A DNA stretch of 64,000 nucleotides from Nilaparvata lugens (GCF_014356525.2 NC_052506.1:98696997-98760996); one strand, 5' to 3'. Positions 48,015-59,826 are shown, counted from the first letter of the stretch. Numbers and translations are program-made. Notes: generated by a model not told the origin, from the sequence alone.

Positions 48015-51000
48015 CAACTGCGCACTAGAGATATTTAATCTCTGTCTAGAGATATTTAAATCTCTGGAATTCAAATTTTCTAAAAAATTAAATTTTTCAT
48101 AACTTACTCTAATAATACTAGATCAATTTTTCTGAGTCTATACTTAATAATTCATTCTGTGAACGTGTTAACTGTCAATATTTGGGTTTGGAGTTGAATG
48201 AATAATTTATTGTTGCTACTCCAATTTTTCTGAAGTTTAAATAATTGTAGATGAAACAGGAAAGTTATTCAGTTATGTTAAACCATTAAAATGATAATCT
48301 TTTGAAGTGCTTAAAGATAAAGTTAGGTATCATTGAAGCTCAAGTTGAAAGTATTCTAAAACTTGATATTGAAATTGATTTTTTGAGAAATTAAAGGTTT
48401 AACGGTAGAATAGAAATTAGTAGAAGAAACTAGCATAGGTGAAAAACTACTGATTTTAAGTGCTGAATAAATTTTTTGCATTCTGTAATTCCGTGAATGA
48501 TGATAGAAATTATTGTAATGTCAACGTACGTATTCTGGTCTCACGTCTGGTAGTGGAATATCATTATAGTAGTAGTGAAAGTGAATATTGAGATTTTAAA
48601 GGTCAACCCAAGTAAATTAGGAAAATTGGGAAATTATTATGGGAGAATGTTTGAGGAAAATAGAAAATTTTTTTGATAAGTCTAGGTAGATCGAAGGTAA
48701 TCAGAGAATAAATAGGAAACTGTTTTATTAGTTATTGTTGATATGTAGTTTTGAAAAGTTGATGAGTAGTTTTGGCCTTGAGATGTTTAAACTGAATAAT
48801 TAGATATTGTAGATTAAAGTTGAAACGATGATCAAATCCTTGGGAATTTGTATAAAAATAAGTTGATTGAGATGAGGTTGTTAAGTCCCTTTATCAGTAA
48901 TGTTTATTCTCGAAAAGGTGAATCAGTTTTATTATTGGAAATATTTTTTTTTAGGGTGTGATTTTTGCGGTAGGCATGCGTAGTGATAGTGTAAAGATCC
49001 GTTGTGTTGGTAACGTTTCCTGTAGACTGTGGGGAATTTTTTTTTTGTTTAGTTGAGACTCAAGATTTAGAGGAGGACACGGGGATGTCCTGCCTATGTG
49101 TGTTGTTGTTGAATTTAGGTAATCGGCGCGAGTGTAGGTCCGTGTCCAGAGAGAACGGAGCACTGCCCGAAAGTTGTCCATGTAACAAATCAAGGAATTT
49201 AGCTGTGACTAACCTTGCAAATTTGTACGGTGGAATTGTATAATTTTAGCGAAAGGCACCGAAGATGGTGTGAGCTGAGATTTTTTGTATCTAGTAAACG
49301 GTCTGGTTCATTCGAGAGTTATGGGGCTCGTCAGTAGAATAACGTAAACCGAAATCTAGAATATTTAGTGAGTCTTCGTAGTGATTGTAAGGAAAACAAT
49401 CAGCGTAATGCAGTTTAGGGAAGCCCAGTCAAAAGGTTCGTTAATGTTTGGTAGGAAAGTCAGCCGCAAAAACACAAGTAATAATTAGTAAAAAAAAGGG
49501 GTATTATTGAGTTTAAAGTTGCTTAGAAATTTGGTATGGTAACGAAAACTGAAAGTTTTAGACAATGAATATTTAAAGTGATTAGTTAAGGTATACAAAT
49601 AAAATAACAGAGAAACTTTTTCGAGTACCTAGGTAATGTTAAAATGGTTATTAGTGAAAGTAGAAATAAATATTGGAACAGTACTGAACGGGTTAAATTA
49701 AAATAAAATTAGCAGTGAAATTCTTCTAGTTGAATTTGAAATGAAAAGGGAAAAAATCTCTTGAGTTAAGAATGAGTTTAAATTATCCTGTAGTTGAGAG
49801 TTGAAAGGTTGATTAAAAGGTTAATTGGGGATATGAAAGTAGAAATATGTAGGAAAATTCGTGTCAAAAAGGAAATAGAATTTTTGTTGGGAAAATTAAA
49901 TTGAGGTAATTAACAGTAGTAGGACCCTTTAGAGATAAGTAGTCAAAAGGTATTAATAAATAAAAAAAAAATAGGAAAATCTTTAATGAAATGATAAATT
50001 TTTTAATGATGAATAGTAAAATTGCAATCAAGTTCTCCAAGTTGGGATGTTTTGAGAGCTAGTAGAGTAATTGAAACTAGTTGGATATGAAGTTTATTGT
50101 TGAGAAATATGTGAGGCTCCAGTAAGGTTGGAAATGTCAGTGCACTTGTAAATCAGTAATGGTGTAATAGTAGCCTATGCTTCCAGTGTTTAGAGAAAAT
50201 GTCACGTACTCTAGTGAGAAGTGAAATACAGAATTATTATTGTCGATTAAAGCCTGGCACCCGATATCATAGTTTTGTTTTGACTAACGTTCTGTGGTGA
50301 AGGTTTCCTACTGGAATATTATAATGCAAAATCACGCTTGAGTCATGTTGAAAAATATCCGAAACAGATCAGAAAAAAATAGGAAACAGATCAGTCTATT
50401 GAAGGCAAGATTTTTTGTCGTGAGTTATAATTGGATAGGTTTTTGTGAGTATGGCGCCACTCTATAGCCTTGTCTCTATACACTCAACGAGATGATTCCT
50501 AATGAATGAGAAGGAGAAAAGAGAAAAAGGAGTTATGATAAAGATATTTACCGTATTTGTTAGAAGGATTCATTACGGGTTCAGGAAGGGTTAGTCAAAG
50601 ATTTTGTTACGTGACAATATAAAGTATATAGAAGAAATTCCGGAATGTAAATAACTTGCGCAACTAGATTAGTCATTAAATTATGTTATTAACTTCGTAA
50701 TATTAAATATATTTAGGTAGGTGAATTAGGTTTAATTTTATTTCATGCACGGCTGCATACTCGCGGTAATTGAAATTATTGTACAGTTTTCTCACGGTAG
50801 TAGATAATTGATTGTTTGGTAAATCGGGTGATGATCAATTTTTGAAGTCATCAACAGTCATAATACTATGTATGTAAATGATGTCTCTAATAATAATAAT
50901 AATAATAATAAGTTATTTAGCATAAGACGATTTATCATAATATTCTATACTATACCCATTTTCAATAGCTTAATACTCATCCATTCATAGTAAGGATTAT

Positions 51001-51935
51001 ACATTCACATAGTTAGGAGTTAGTACATATAGATAAAATATATTCCCATTCATAAAATAATAAGAATAATGTCTAAGGCCTCATATTTTATATTCTATTC
51101 GCTTTATATTTCATATTATTTTGTTGATATCCCTATTCTTTATTAGTTTACCTTCCGTGATTAATACAATTATAATCTTATCATAGGTTTATTCAGTTCA
51201 ACTGATTCCGTTTTAGTTCACTTTAATACAATTCAGTGATAGAGATTTCCTGCTGGAATACAATAATGGATAGAAATTTTCATAGCTACGGAATGTACAT
51301 CAAGCGTGTGTCATTGCTCTCCGATGGCTCGCTAGCGTTGCAGTTTCAACCATTATTATCTTTGAATCGTAGTCGATGTAGAATAGTATTGCCTACTGAA
51401 TTGCTTTATATTGTTAAAAATATATTGCACTCTCAACTCTATAGTAATGATAGTTAGATTTCAATACATTCAGCTGAGTGAAAAAGTTTCATCCTTTACT
51501 ATTATGATCAAACGTACTTCATATTTTACAACAGCAGAGTAACATAGAACCAATTAAAACTATGATGTCTTTTAAACGTTTTCCCTTGTTAGAGTTTGCC
51601 AAGAAAATAACCAGGGACTCAATAAAGTGATTGAAGTATTCAAGATTATTATACTCGGTCCGTCTTTAGTGTCTACTTAAAAGGTGGACACGCCCATATT
51701 GTTTTGTCCTGACTCTTGCCACAGTTTTAAAGACTCTTGCCACAAATCTCAATTAGATATACATTTTGCTGAATTTCGGAATGATTAAAGAGATTTCTTT
51801 TGAAGAGGGCCCGCTTCAAATTGGATCCTACTATCAATCCAGAAATTCGACTCTCCAAATCATACAGAATGCCTCTATGGTAACATATCCTGATTAGATT
51901 TCTTTTTGCGTGTTTCACACCGGAAGGAAGGGGAG
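48015..51935 (+). repeat. Internal region 3 (3921 bp), inverted copy
   Basis: Reverse complement of internals 1 and 2. It shares AGATAAT, the TTCCCATTC insertion and the CTCTATAG variant with internal 2, but the longer GATAATTGATTG form with internal 1, and has its own CATAGTAAGG variant at about 50989. It is therefore a third distinct copy. Confidence 0.85.
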
Positions 51936-52401
51936 TGTGCCGGGCACTCTCTTTAATTCAGGCCTTTTCCCTAGTTATAATAGTAAATTTAATACGCAAT
52001 AGACTAGAGCCATTATTGTAAGTGAGTTAGCGAAATAAATTATTTTCTCTCTCTATTATGACCGGCCATGACTTCGAGTTTCCCATGATAGATATTAAAA
52101 ATTGTGGCTCCGAGTCGTCGAGGAATGTAGATTATAGAATTATCTCTAAAACTTAGCATTTTATGTCGCGACAAGAAGGCTAAGTTTTAGAGATAATTCT
52201 ATAATCTACATTCCTCGACGACTCGGAGCCACAATTTTTAAATATCTATCATGGGAAACTCGAAGTCATGGCCGGTCATAATAGAGAGAGAAAATAATTT
52301 ATTTCGCTAACTCACTTACAATAATGGCTCTAGTCTATTGCGTATTAAATTTACTATTATAACTAGGGAAAAGGCCTGAATTAAAGAGAGTGCCCGGCAC
52401 A
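51936..52401. repeat. LTR 4 start and foldback copy (terminal hairpin)
   Basis: 51936-52156 is the LTR start in plus orientation (TGTGCCGGGCAC...CTAAAACTTAG). 52157-52401 is the same LTR start in minus orientation (CATTTTATGTCGCGACAAG...CCCGGCACA). The stem is about 220 bp with a 23-bp loop (52157-52179). About 2 bp (GC) are shared at the switch point. Confidence 0.85.
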
Positions 52402-52405
52402 CTGT
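52402..52405. repeat. Target-site duplication CTGT, right
   Basis: CTGT directly after GGCACA; it matches 36884-36887. Confidence 0.65.
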
Positions 52406-52496
52406 ATCAAATAATAACTCCTATGTGGTGGCAAAATTTCATCTGCCTTCATATTATAGAATTTCTTATTAAAATTTATATTACCTTATGTTTCAG

Positions 52497-52755
52497 ATTC
52501 TATCAAAAAATCTTGTGGGTCGACTGTGGGCATTGAGACCCAAATTGAAGATGCTATTAAGGATTGGCTAAAATATGCGACAGTCAGAGTATTTTCAGTG
52601 GAGAAAAAAACAATCTAATTTCGTCGGTAATTAAAAAGTATTATGAAATGAAAGTGGAAAGTTATTTTGAAAGTCCCTTTCTATTAGAACACTGTAATAA
52701 AATATTTGTTTCTCTATTGCATAAATCACAAACTATCATCATACCTGAAAACTAA
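52497..52755 (+). pseudogene. Plus-strand terminal exon fragment of an unrecognised (probably transposon-linked) gene
   Basis: A polypyrimidine-like tract and TTATGTTTCAG precede an open segment reading SIKKSCGSTVGIETQIEDAI, then KDWLKYATVRVFSVEKK, which stops at 52616-52618. A frame displaced near 52600 continues GEKNNLISSVIKKYYEMKVE to 52755, suggesting a frameshift. The pattern of a conserved helix ending in W-L-x-x-A followed by R resembles C-terminal helices of insect transposon-linked nuclear proteins, but I cannot name a family. Its 5' exons would lie left of the LTR composite, perhaps near 35600-35772. Confidence 0.4.
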
Positions 52756-53269
52756 AATGTAGGCGGGTTTATATGATGCCAATTGACAAGACAATAATAT
52801 TGTCTTCTGAAATTTATAGCTGGTGTATAATTTCATCAATTGAATCTTTTAATTCTAGAACCATCATCTAGGCATAGCTAAATAAAAACTAATTGACAAT
52901 TATTATTGTTTTGCCAATTGGCATAGTTTAAACCTGGCATAAATGTCAAGTAAAAATTTAGATGATCTATATTATTTGCTAGAAAGAATTGAGCTATTTT
53001 TGCTCACCACAGATAAAATTATCTAAATTTAAATTATTAAAATATAAAATTATTTAAATTTAATTATCTAAAATTATCATACTAAAAATTTAAGATTTTC
53101 AAACAACTGCTGAATTCTTGAAATAATAGTTTTAATTTATGTTTCTTACAGACATAAAATGTTTTTGAGCTTGGCAGAGTATATTAAATTACCATGGTAA
53201 TTTGGTTGTAACCATCTTAGTTCTTTAAACAACCTATCATCATACTATTTTTGTGGATCAAAATTGAAG

Positions 53270-53564
53270 TAATATGGAAATAGAAAGAAAAATAAAAATC
53301 TCAGTATCCTTTTTGAATGATGTGAATCATTTACTTTCAGTATACATTCATTTTATCGACGAATATGCCATAAAATCGCTTCAATTCAGTCAAATATCAG
53401 TGACACAGCCATTTAAGCTCAACTCCAACAGAAATTCATCAAGTTTTCAATCTTAAAATTTTCATGTATAATATATGTAAACTATACGTATTTTAAAATA
53501 CTTGACATAGTTTACCAAGATTGACCTAAAAAATACGTATTATATACGTGGTGTGCTGACTGGG
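53270..53564. repeat. Single 204-bp-type unit and right terminus GTGTGCTGACTGGG
   Basis: Around 53325-53455 the text TTTACTTTCAGTATACATTC and GCCATAAAATCGCTTCAATT matches the 34060-35455 array. It is followed by ACGTA motifs and the terminus at 53551-53564. Confidence 0.7.
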
Positions 53565-54266
53565 AACCTAGGCCTACACACAAATCTAATTTCTAGCTTA
53601 ATCTACTTTTTGATTTATAAATTAGGTTAATGTGATTAATATTTAAAAACAAAATTAAAATTGCTTACCCGAACCATAACCAAAGTTAACAATTTTAAAA
53701 CTTTCGGCAATGTTTGAAAATCACAGTGATTACACTGATTTTACAAAATTAAAGTGATTAAAATTGCGCAAGAGAATTCAATGTAAAGAAGCTGAATATG
53801 CGATTACTACAACTACCCTGATGTATAAAACGAATTCTTATAAATTACCCAAAACGTCATTTAGCAGGTTCAAAACAAAAACTAATTGAACATGTGAATT
53901 ATGCTATCACATATGTTTCGCTCAAGAACAGGTTGTTTGTATTTTTTCATAGTTGAAAGAATAGGTAGATTTGAGATGTGTTTTAACACTGAATGCTAAA
54001 TATTCCACATCCTTTGAACTCATCGCCTCTTGAATTGCGTAGCTTGCAAAGAAAAAGTAAAATTAAAATTATTCTTTATGACAATAAATGATTGAGACAT
54101 AGTGCTGGATTCCAGAGTAAAAAGCAAGCTCACAGCGGTTTAGTCAGGCAGGAAATTATTCAATAAGTATAAAGAATAAAGTTTTATATAATGTTATAAG
54201 TTAATTATTATTATTTATAAATTTTGCACTCTACTTTGTTAATAATATTCATTCAATATATTATAA
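53565..54266. other. Intronic sequence, nothing specific seen
   Basis: AT-rich sequence; no gene or repeat recognised. Confidence 0.5.
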
Positions 54267-54432
54267 TTGACCGAGCGAAGTGTGGTCTAAAAGATTCAAG
54301 TCGACGGTTTGGCATTTCTCTTAACGTTTAAATGTTTATATGTTGTGCATTTATGGCGAAACGCGGTAATAGATTTTCATGAAATTTGACAGGTAGCCTA
54401 TGTTCCTTTTTAAACTGCGCGTCGACGTATAT
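54267..54432 (+). mobile_element. Family A repeat, left part
   Basis: TTGACCGAGCGAAG to GCGTCGACGTATA. Together with the inverted copy that follows it forms a long imperfect hairpin. Confidence 0.75.
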
Positions 54433-54534
54433 TCATCATAAATCAGCTGTCGAGTGGATTAGAAATCGCATGCCATGACGCATGCATTTCAATATCTCAA
54501 TGTAACTTGGTAAAAAATCAGCAGCTGTGTAGAA

Positions 54535-55124
54535 TAGTAGTTCTGTGAACAGTAGACCTCACGCAGTATTCTCATCCACAAGTAGGCCTACCTGATTGAA
54601 ACTATTATAGACCTTATGGAAATACAGCAATAGACTCTGGCTTCTCCACACATCTGTGTAGTCACTTGTCAGCTAATTTATGATGAATAATTCTATAGTC
54701 TGATTTTTACTCTAATATTGGCGTATGAAGGAGGCTCCTTTTTCCTTTTATATTATCCTTGAAATGCAAAATTTCCAAAAACCTTGTATATACGTCGACG
54801 CGCAATTAAAAAAGGAACATACCTGTCAAATTTCATGAAAATCTATTACCGCGTTTCGCCGTAAATGCGCAACATATATACATTTAAACATTCAAACATT
54901 AAGAGAAATGCCAAAGTAACCGTCGACTTGAATCTTAAGCTGGGTTTACACCAAAGCTATTAACAAAATGTTGATAACTTAATCCTTATAGATTCTATTA
55001 GATTGAAAGGAACTTGACAAACACATATATGTTCATCATGTGTATGATAAGTTGTATTCAATCTAATAGAATCTATAAGGATTAGGTTAACATTTTGCTC
55101 TTATTCCTCACTTCGCTCGGTCAA
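54535..55124 (-). mobile_element. Family A repeat, inverted copy carrying a MITE
   Basis: Starts AGTAGTTCTGTGAAC, ends TTCGCTCGGTCAA (plus strand). The copy is interrupted at 54938-55100 by a palindromic MITE. Confidence 0.75.
54938..55100. mobile_element. Palindromic MITE with AGCTGGGTTTACACC end, TTA-flanked
   Basis: It is inserted in the family A text GAATCTTAGACC; TTA is present at 54935-54937 and 55101-55103. The interior is an inverted repeat of TAATCCTTATAGATTCTATT. A relative ends at 59991. Confidence 0.7.
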
Positions 55125-55994
55125 CTATAAATTGCATGCCTTATTGACTGCAATTTTTATGCACTCTTAAATAGGATGCAAAGAAATTATAACAGCTCGT
55201 CTGGGCGCCTAGATGTCTTCTGGTTTTCTCGCGACAAATTCCGGAAAGCGTTAAATGATGATTAAATCTTGTGTAAACATGTTCTGATCAAATAAATACC
55301 CGGTAGTTGGTGTATCAGTGTGGATGTGCATATGGTTTGGGACGTCGTTCAGTTATAAATGTTATTTATTCTCTTAATAACATTTTTGTTCATTATTTGT
55401 TATTATATTCTTCAATTTTTATAAGTTTTGGAATTTTGAATTCTCAATTTGTTTTATTTTTACTTTTTTCATAAGTATTTGAAATCTTTGTATTTTTCAT
55501 TTTTGAATTAGGTGGTATTTTTGTTGTTTGTATTATTTTTCTTTTTTTATTTGTATCTGTACAATTTTTATTGTTAAGGAGACATTTATTTGGGGAAACT
55601 CGTTGTATTTATTGTGAATAAATAAATAAATGTACTACTGATTGCGTGCAATAACACATGCAGTTAATAACTAAAATATTATAGTATTGTCTCTCGAACT
55701 TTCTCTGCTTTGAACTTTCTTCTGCTGTCCTGTTGCCAGTATGTCTTGAAGGAGATTAGCTTTTGATGTTAGTATTTTTGATACACCAACCCCAACAGCC
55801 ATTGGCCGTTTTCACACCGATATCTCGCCGACACGACATAGGCCTACATACAGGATTTACTCTGATGGACAGTATAAGAGGAGGCTGCGGTTTATAATTG
55901 CGCGAGGTTTACTGTTCACAGAACTACTAGTATATTTATATTTGTTTATAAATTGCAACCTAGTAAATTATAATGTATTTTTACACTTACTTAA
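55125..55994. other. Intronic sequence with a family A end remnant
   Basis: Mostly T-rich unclassified sequence. At 55895-55930 the end GAGGTTTACTGTTCACAGAACTACTAGT of family A is recognisable (remnant only). Confidence 0.45.
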
Positions 55995-56017
55995 CCAGCT
56001 GGCTGGTGAGGTTGGGT

Positions 56018-56260
56018 AGAGATCAGGTCAAGCAGTTGATTGCTCTGATAACTGGACATAGCCACTTCAGAAAACATCTACACACAATTATTTTACTCAG
56101 AAATGAAAGTCAAAATTTTAAGCTTTGTAATTAGTCTGAAGAGACTGCCAAGCATATCATACTGGATTGCAAAAGACTAGGGGCTAGTAGAAGGGTTCTG
56201 TTTGGCTGCAATCAACCAGGTGATAAATGGTATATGTTGGTATAGGGAAAAAACTTCTGG
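56018..56260 (+). pseudogene. Non-LTR retrotransposon ORF2 C-terminal remnant
   Basis: It reads RDQVKQLIALITGHSHFRKH, then LCN, a stop, SEETAKHIILDCKRLGASRR. This is the known post-RT end of Jockey/R1-type ORF2s (a Gly-His motif, then C...E-T-x-x-H...C). At least one in-frame stop; the rest of the element is absent. Confidence 0.6.
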
Positions 56261-56573
56261 ATTTTGTTAAGGACTTGGGTATTGGTTTGCTTAACTAACA
56301 TACTCTTGAGACACACAATAAGCTTCGATTGACGTGTGAGATTCTTTGAACCTTTTGATCCTTGAATCCGTCCCTTCATACTGTAACATAACATATTGGG
56401 TTAGGATAGGAAATTCACGAAAGACGTCATCATCACGTCTGAAATACTTGAGTGATAAACTCGAAATTTTGCATCTTGATTCTTAATTTACCGAGGATGG
56501 TTATAGCATGGGATATTATTTTCATAAAATTAATCTGCCACTTGCAGTTTCCATTAAATTTGGTTCGATTATA

Positions 56574-57146
56574 AAGCCGCGTTTAGACCAGAGTTGTCAA
56601 CTGAGTTTTCAACAAATTGCGGCCATTTGATGCCAAATTCTTGAAAATACAGAAAAATTTTGAGAAATATTTCAACAAAACAAGGATTTGTGTTTGTTTT
56701 CCACTTAGTGTGGAAAGTTTCCCCTCTATAAGTTAACACCGACTACATTGTGTTCTGGGCAAAAATTGGCAACTTTTGTTGCTCTAACAGCTTGTTGCTT
56801 GATAACAGCAATTAACTTGCTTTCTACAAAAAACTTAATTGACTGCATGTCGTTGTTTAAAACATCAAAATAGTGTGTTAATAATACATCGCAGTTAGCA
56901 ATGGATCAAGAAACCATCATCTACAAAAAAAATTGACAACTCTTTTATAGAAAACCATTGGTGGACAACTAGTTGATATATATCAGCTAGACAAATTAAA
57001 AACAATAGAGTGATTGTGCTCACGTCAATATTTAAAAATACACAGAGGGTCCGATCTCACTAGGCATCAAACCTGCATCATTGTAGAAATCAATCGTCTG
57101 AAAAAAAACTACCGTAGTTGATAACATATTGGTGTAAACGCAGGTT
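56574..57146. mobile_element. MITE-like element with degenerate inverted ends
   Basis: The left end AAGCCGCGTTTAGACCAGAG and the reverse complement of the right end AACCTGCGTTTACACCAATA are alike. The GTTTACACCA core resembles the MITE at 54938, so it may be an older relative. Interior non-coding. Confidence 0.5.
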
Positions 57147-57267
57147 ATGAAGAGACTTGCCAGAGTTGTTTGTGGAATTATGTCCATTGCTTATGCCCAT
57201 TAAAATAAGTAATTTTCAAGAAGCTTTAATAAAATATTTTGAGTACCTACAGTAATTGAATTCTTAC

Positions 57268-57393
57268 CTTTAACAAAAAACGAGATTGTTCCTCTTTGTA
57301 CTTCACTATTTGCTTTTCAAAACTCTTTTGTTCAGATTTTAAGTCTCTGATGATTATTTTCATTTCCTCAGTCTCTTCATCTTGCTGTCTTTT
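57268..57393 (-). CDS. Coiled-coil gene exon, 42 codons, last before the 46-kb intron
   Basis: Acceptor ATTTTATAG, donor GTAAGAA. It starts KRQQDEETEEMKIII and ends EEQSRFLLK. Phase 0 at both sides. The next recognised exon is at 11058-11246, so the intron on its 3' side spans the whole repeat-filled centre of the window. Confidence 0.83.
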
Positions 57394-58251
57394 CTATAAA
57401 ATGCAAAAAAGTTGAATTATTAGATAGAACTTGCTGTTATAAATTATCAATGATTATATATACAGTCGCAGTCTCAAGAGTGGATTCCTCTGGACCGATT
57501 GAACCCTTCCACAGCATCAAGACGCTACTATGCTTAACAATAAAAATAGTCGAAACAGATGAGTTATTGCCAGCTATTAGAGTCAACCAGTGTAGGAAGT
57601 CGTAATTTTATAATTGGGAACTAGGCAGTTAGGCATGTACAGTTGGCTTCCTTCAACCTCCGCCCGCGCGCCCCCGCATCGAAAAACTATTATTATTTTG
57701 TAATAATACCAAATCTATAGGTACTAAAATATGAGGTCACGGTGCCGTCTACTGATATCTAAGATTATCTACGATTACAACTTGCTATCTAAATACAATA
57801 CTTCATCGATAACGGACAATAAAACTATTCATAAAGTATAAACTGGAAAAATTATTGAGCAATATGAAAGTTTAATGCACTGGAAATACAATGTTATATA
57901 ATAGTGGTTTGCTTTTATGAATATCGGAGGTTTTTGGACAGATCACTGTCCATTCTGGGAAAAGATTTAAAAGAGATTTCTCTCCATTAACACTCTACCG
58001 ACTTCAAGAAACGGTCGCTCGGTAGTATTACCGTCTGTCAGATAACCTTCTGAGGGCAACTCCAATATTAAGCAAGCTCTGAAATGGTTTCCCGGTGGTT
58101 CGGAAACCAACCATCACTGTTATGTAGGTCCATTCACCTCTCATCGTCCTTTCTTTCATTGCCTACGCTAAATCCTATCGGGCTGTAGATGAGCTACAGC
58201 ATGCAAGGGCATACATGTCAAACTATGAAAGAAAAACATTTTGATACGAAC

Positions 58252-58434
58252 CTCAGAGAGTTTTTTGCTTATAATTGATTTCAATTCTTCCATGCGAAGG
58301 CAGTACATTTCATTCAACCTTTTTTCTTTGCTTAGTTCATTATTTATCAGATCTTTTTCCAAAGTCAATTGTGCGCATTTTTCTTCAGTCGATTTGATAG
58401 CTGATTGAAGATCCTCGATTTTCCCAAGATATTC
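58252..58434 (-). CDS. Coiled-coil gene exon, 61 codons
   Basis: Acceptor CTGCTACAG, donor GTTCGT (weaker than the others). It starts EYLGKIEDLQSAI and ends IISKKLSE, a strongly charged coiled coil. A longer open frame passes through both splice sites, but only this part has coiled-coil composition. Confidence 0.83.
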
Positions 58435-58594
58435 CTGTAGCAGAAGAGTTATTATATTAAACAGGCATGAAAAAAAATATTTCAATAATAAGATGTTTTT
58501 TAAATTTGTAAACCTGTAGTTAAAATTGGAGGAGGGACAGTTTTAGAAAGAGTCTGATGTGGCTTTACTCAAAAATACCTTGGTAATCATATAC

Positions 58595-58651
58595 ACTAGT
58601 AGTTATGTGAACAGTAGACCTCACGCAGTATTCTCATCCACAAGTACCTGA
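58595..58651 (-). mobile_element. Family A repeat, split copy, first part
   Basis: CTAGTAGTTATGTGAACAG to AAGTACCTGAT; the text resumes at about 60019. Confidence 0.75.
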
Positions 58652-59620
58652 TGTCAACTGTTTTAAATGTTAACAAACTCAGTTCACGTTTGAATTTGTA
58701 TTCCATATGATATAATTCATCCAGTTCCGTGATGATCTTTCTATCTGATGAAAATTAATTTTTTAGAATCAAAAATATTATAATTTCTCCAGTATTATCC
58801 AGTTCATTTGTTTGTTTTTATGCACCTATTAAATTATTAGTTTTTTCGAATGTGAGAATATTGATACTGATTGGCACGCATAATAATACCATGACTGCAA
58901 AACAAAATATTGAAACCAAAGACCTTAAAGCTGTGATTAGACCAAATTTAATTTAAAAAATTTGGTGTGGCGCACTCACACAACTTTCCTTGCCGTTATG
59001 AAAATTGATCACCTGACGCTAGTGTTCCCGCGCATCTCAAGTCTACTATTCAAAGATTTGAGCCAGCTGGTGACAGGGCAATAACGCTGGAGACACACAT
59101 GAGGTCTGCTATCTCTTCATAGTGAATGATTTAATAGAATCAACAATAATTTGCAATTGAATAATCACATTTTCACGAATTTAAAGCTTATTTTCAATTT
59201 TAGGTGAAAATGTTACTGAACTTTATTGTAGAGATTTTCATGCACAATCTACTGATTCTACTCCACTTGATTTTTTTTTGTTTCAATTGTATCTGAAGCC
59301 TGATAATTGGGAATCTATCTGCATTGATGGGGCGGAGCTCCTGAAATTTTCACAGATATGGGATTGTGGCAGTTGATAGAGCTTATCGATGACTATTTTA
59401 GGTATGAATTTGATCAAAATCGTTGGAGCCGTTTCCGAGAAAATCACGAAGAACCCTGTTTTTGACAACATTTTCGCCATTTTAGCCGCCATCTTGAATT
59501 GCATTTGATCGAAATTGTTCGAGTCGGATCCTTATAGTGAAAGGACCTTAAGTTCCAAATTTCAAGTCATTCCGTTATATTTGGGAGATGAGATATCATG
59601 TACACAGACGCACATACACT

Positions 59621-59622
<2 letters not shown>

Positions 59623-59696
<74 letters not shown>
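59623..59696. repeat. (CA)n microsatellite, about 37 repeats
   Basis: Uninterrupted CA dinucleotides. Open His-Thr frames across it are artefacts. Confidence 0.95.
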
Positions 59697-59699
<3 letters not shown>

Positions 59700-59826
59700 C
59701 AATACCCGAAAACCAGTTTTTTGGACTCAGGGGACCTTGAAACGTATAGAAATTTAGAAATTGGGGTACCTACCTTAATTTTTTTCGGAAAGCAATACTT
59801 TCCTTACCTATGGTAATAGGGCATGG

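Larger units (their letters stand above)
36888..52401 (-). mobile_element. 15.5-kb composite long-LTR retroelement with tandem and inverted copies
   Basis: Read on the minus strand, the block begins with a proper LTR start (TGTGCCGGGCAC at 52401) and ends with a proper LTR end (TTTGGCACA at 36888). It is flanked by CTGT on both sides (36884-36887, 52402-52405). In plus order it contains LTR 1, internal 1, an LTR 2 lacking 1716 bp, internal 2, a 70-bp LTR 3 piece, then an inverted LTR piece, inverted internal 3, an LTR 4 piece and a foldback LTR piece. A purine tract (GGAAGGAAGGGGAG) precedes each LTR start. The roughly 3.9-kb internal part has no gag or pol frame, so it is a LARD-like non-autonomous element. 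Copies are nearly identical, with a few diagnostic differences. Confidence 0.8.
35470..53564 (+). mobile_element. Candidate older DNA transposon split by the LTR composite
   Basis: The left end is CCCAGGTAGCACACCTACGT (35470). The reverse complement of the right end (53564) is CCCAGTCAGCACACCACGTA. Removing the 15.5-kb LTR composite leaves about 2.6 kb. Inside are repeated AACGTTGAAAA motifs (35490-35600), a possible donor (ACTTG/GTAAGT at 35773, plus) and a plus-strand exon at 52497. No matching target duplication is visible, so the two ends may belong to separate related copies. Confidence 0.35.

Noticed and set aside
59515..59816. His-Thr-rich frames
   Set aside because: Direct consequence of the CA microsatellite.
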